From Paracoccaceae bacterium (GTDB lineage: Bacteria; Pseudomonadota; Alphaproteobacteria; Rhodobacterales; Rhodobacteraceae): a DNA stretch of 64,000 bases. The translations under genes and the position numbers were made by a program. Where the stretch lies: contig JASMHC010000010.1 in NCBI GenBank assembly GCA_030750975.1, forward strand, positions 1 to 64,000, written 5' to 3'. Position 1 is the first letter of the stretch; every line of letters starts with the position of its first letter. This document shows positions 62,646 to 64,000 of the stretch, piece after piece. The notes under the pieces were generated by a model, which saw nothing but the letters and a program-made list of their open reading frames with translations, was not told the origin of the DNA and did not search any database.

Positions 62646-63929
62646 ATGCTGAAGGATCAGGATCGGATCTTTACCAATATCTACGGGATGCACGAGCGCA
62701 CCCTGGCAGGCGCGCGGGCGCGCGGCCATTGGGACGGTACCGCCGGTATCATCCAGAAGGGGCGCGACTGGATCGTTGAGCAGATGAAGGCCAGCGGTCT
62801 GCGCGGGCGCGGAGGCGCGGGCTTTCCGACCGGTCTGAAATGGTCGTTCATGCCCAATGAAAGCGACGGGCGTCCGTCTTATCTGGTGGTGAATGCCGAC
62901 GAATCCGAGCCGGGCACCTGCAAAGACCGCGAGATCATGCGCCACGATCCGCATACGCTGATCGAAGGCTGTCTGATTGCCAGCTTCGCGATGAATGCCA
63001 ATGCCTGCTATATCTACATTCGCGGCGAATATATTCGCGAGCGTGAGGCGCTGCAAAACGCCATAGACGAAGCCTATGACGCGGGTCTTCTGGGAAAGAA
63101 CGCCGCTGGTTCTGGCTGGGATTTCGATCTGTATCTGCACCACGGCGCTGGTGCCTATATCTGCGGCGAGGAAACCGCGCTGCTGGAAAGCCTTGAGGGC
63201 AAAAAGGGCATGCCCCGGATGAAGCCGCCGTTTCCGGCGGGGGCGGGTCTCTACGGTTGCCCGACCACTGTGAACAATGTCGAATCCATCGCTGTTGTGC
63301 CGACCATCCTGCGGCGCGGCCCTGAATGGTTCGCGGGCTTTGGCCGTCCGAACAATGCGGGCACCAAGCTGTTTGCGATCTCGGGGCATGTGAACAACCC
63401 CTGTGTAGTCGAAGAAGAAATGTCGATCAGCTTTGAAGAACTGATCGAAAAGCACTGCGGCGGTATTCGCGGCGGCTGGGACAATTTGCTGGCGGTCATA
63501 CCGGGCGGTTCTTCCGTGCCTTGTGTACGTGGTGAAAACATGCGCGACGCGATCATGGATTTCGATTATCTGCGGGGCGAGCTTGGTTCGGGTCTTGGCA
63601 CGGCGGCGGTGATCGTCATGGACAAGTCGACCGACATCATCAAGGCGATCTGGCGGTTGTCGAAATTCTACAAGCACGAAAGCTGTGGTCAGTGTACGCC
63701 ATGCCGCGAAGGCACCGGCTGGATGATGCGCGTGATGGAGCGGTTGGTGAAAGGCGAAGCAAGCGTCGAAGAAATCGATATGCTTTGGGACGTCACCAAA
63801 CAGGTCGAAGGCCATACGATCTGCGCCCTTGGCGACGCGGCGGCCTGGCCGATCCAGGGCCTGATCAGGAATTTCCGCCCGGAAATCGAAGACCGCATTC
63901 GCGGCAAACAAGCGATTGCGGCCGAGTGA
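62646..63929 (+). CDS. nuoF: NADH-quinone oxidoreductase subunit F
   Basis: The NADH- and FMN-binding 51-kDa subunit. 427 aa. [16 protein letters not shown] and [15 protein letters not shown] (FMN/NADH glycine-rich loop), [29 protein letters not shown], and cluster N3 ligands [15 protein letters not shown] plus a later Cys ([12 protein letters not shown]). All conserved. Seven bases after the small membrane protein gene. Confidence 0.97.
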   Translation: MLKDQDRIFTNIYGMHERTLAGARARGHWDGTAGIIQKGRDWIVEQMKASGLRGRGGAGFPTGLKWSFMPNESDGRPSYLVVNADESEPGTCKDREIMRHDPHTLIEGCLIASFAMNANACYIYIRGEYIREREALQNAIDEAYDAGLLGKNAAGSGWDFDLYLHHGAGAYICGEETALLESLEGKKGMPRMKPPFPAGAGLYGCPTTVNNVESIAVVPTILRRGPEWFAGFGRPNNAGTKLFAISGHVNNPCVVEEEMSISFEELIEKHCGGIRGGWDNLLAVIPGGSSVPCVRGENMRDAIMDFDYLRGELGSGLGTAAVIVMDKSTDIIKAIWRLSKFYKHESCGQCTPCREGTGWMMRVMERLVKGEASVEEIDMLWDVTKQVEGHTICALGDAAAWPIQGLIRNFRPEIEDRIRGKQAIAAE

Positions 63930-63933
63930 AACA

Positions 63934-64000
63934 ATGAATCAGCAAGCTTTTTCAGAACGGCAAGACGAAACGCGCAGAAAAACTGCGCGTAAGGTTGCCA
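63934..64000 (+). CDS. Start of an unidentified gene in the nuo operon (3' truncated by window edge)
   Basis: An ATG at 63934, two bases after the nuoF stop, opens a frame to the end of the window (22 codons: MNQQAFSERQDETRRKTARK and on). The polar, charged start does not look like NuoG, so it is likely another small intercalated gene. No family can be named from so little. Confidence 0.5.
   Translation, partial: MNQQAFSERQDETRRKTARKVA

Overview
This window looks like chromosomal DNA of an aerobic, respiring alphaproteobacterium of the Rhodobacterales (Roseobacter-type). The evidence is GC-rich coding with strong third-position GC, an intact ccoNOQP-ccoGHIS cluster beside fnrL, hemN and a two-domain Usp gene, a nuo operon whose NuoE carries a C-terminal helix-hairpin-helix tail and which includes a small two-helix DUF5337-like gene, and a stand-alone NDUFS4-like complex I accessory subunit. 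No phage, transposase, plasmid or CRISPR signal was seen. The genus is an inference.

Layout. 1-5714: the end of a branched-chain-type ABC transporter (livM, binding protein, livF), a small putative winged-helix gene, a convergent two-repeat protein of unknown function, and a PaaK-like ligase with an altered P-loop. 5753-9487: a low-GC methyltransferase-like gene, SRP RNA, an SDR, nudC, an SRPBCC protein and a small secreted protein. 9598-11091: pheA, divergent from the membrane-anchored cytochrome cycM. 11374-22633: microaerobic respiration block with hemN, fnrL, usp, ccoNOQP and ccoGHIS, with three FNR-type boxes. 22643-30800: D,D-carboxypeptidase, HAD protein, clpS, an RsmC-like methyltransferase, an SDR lacking its catalytic lysine, a lipoprotein, hemF, and rpmH-rnpA-yidD. 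30045-36939: TVP38 protein, a MerA/Lpd-like flavoprotein, an orphan histidine kinase, two tRNA-Arg genes, a YHS protein, a class I amidotransferase that overlaps a tRNA, an NDUFS4-like protein and an RTX protein. 37091-47100: uvrB with a low-GC follower, a membrane protein, a thioesterase, moaA, an AlkD-like protein, gph, an MmgE/PrpD protein and a DegT-family aminotransferase. 47486-57532: leucine/isovalerate catabolism (liuA, acyl-CoA synthetase, liuB, liuD, liuE, liuC), interrupted by an AbrB-PIN toxin-antitoxin pair. 57769-64000: nuoA-F, with a sulfotransferase-like gene between nuoC and nuoD.

How it works together. CycM, the cbb3 oxidase and its assembly genes, FnrL and HemN form the low-oxygen electron-transfer set. 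Complex I and the leucine pathway feed electrons and acetyl-CoA/acetoacetate into respiration. The accessory layer is thin: three AT-richer insertions (5753-6340, 39286-39999, 50700-51581), a dispersed ~50-bp palindromic repeat (six or more copies), and several kinds of GC-hairpin element between genes. No complete new multi-gene system is evident. The most unusual items are the TA module abutting liuB, the altered-P-loop ligase next to a Liv transporter, the lysine-less SDR, the internally duplicated protein, a probably leaderless FNR-controlled hemN, and the dispersed repeat families.
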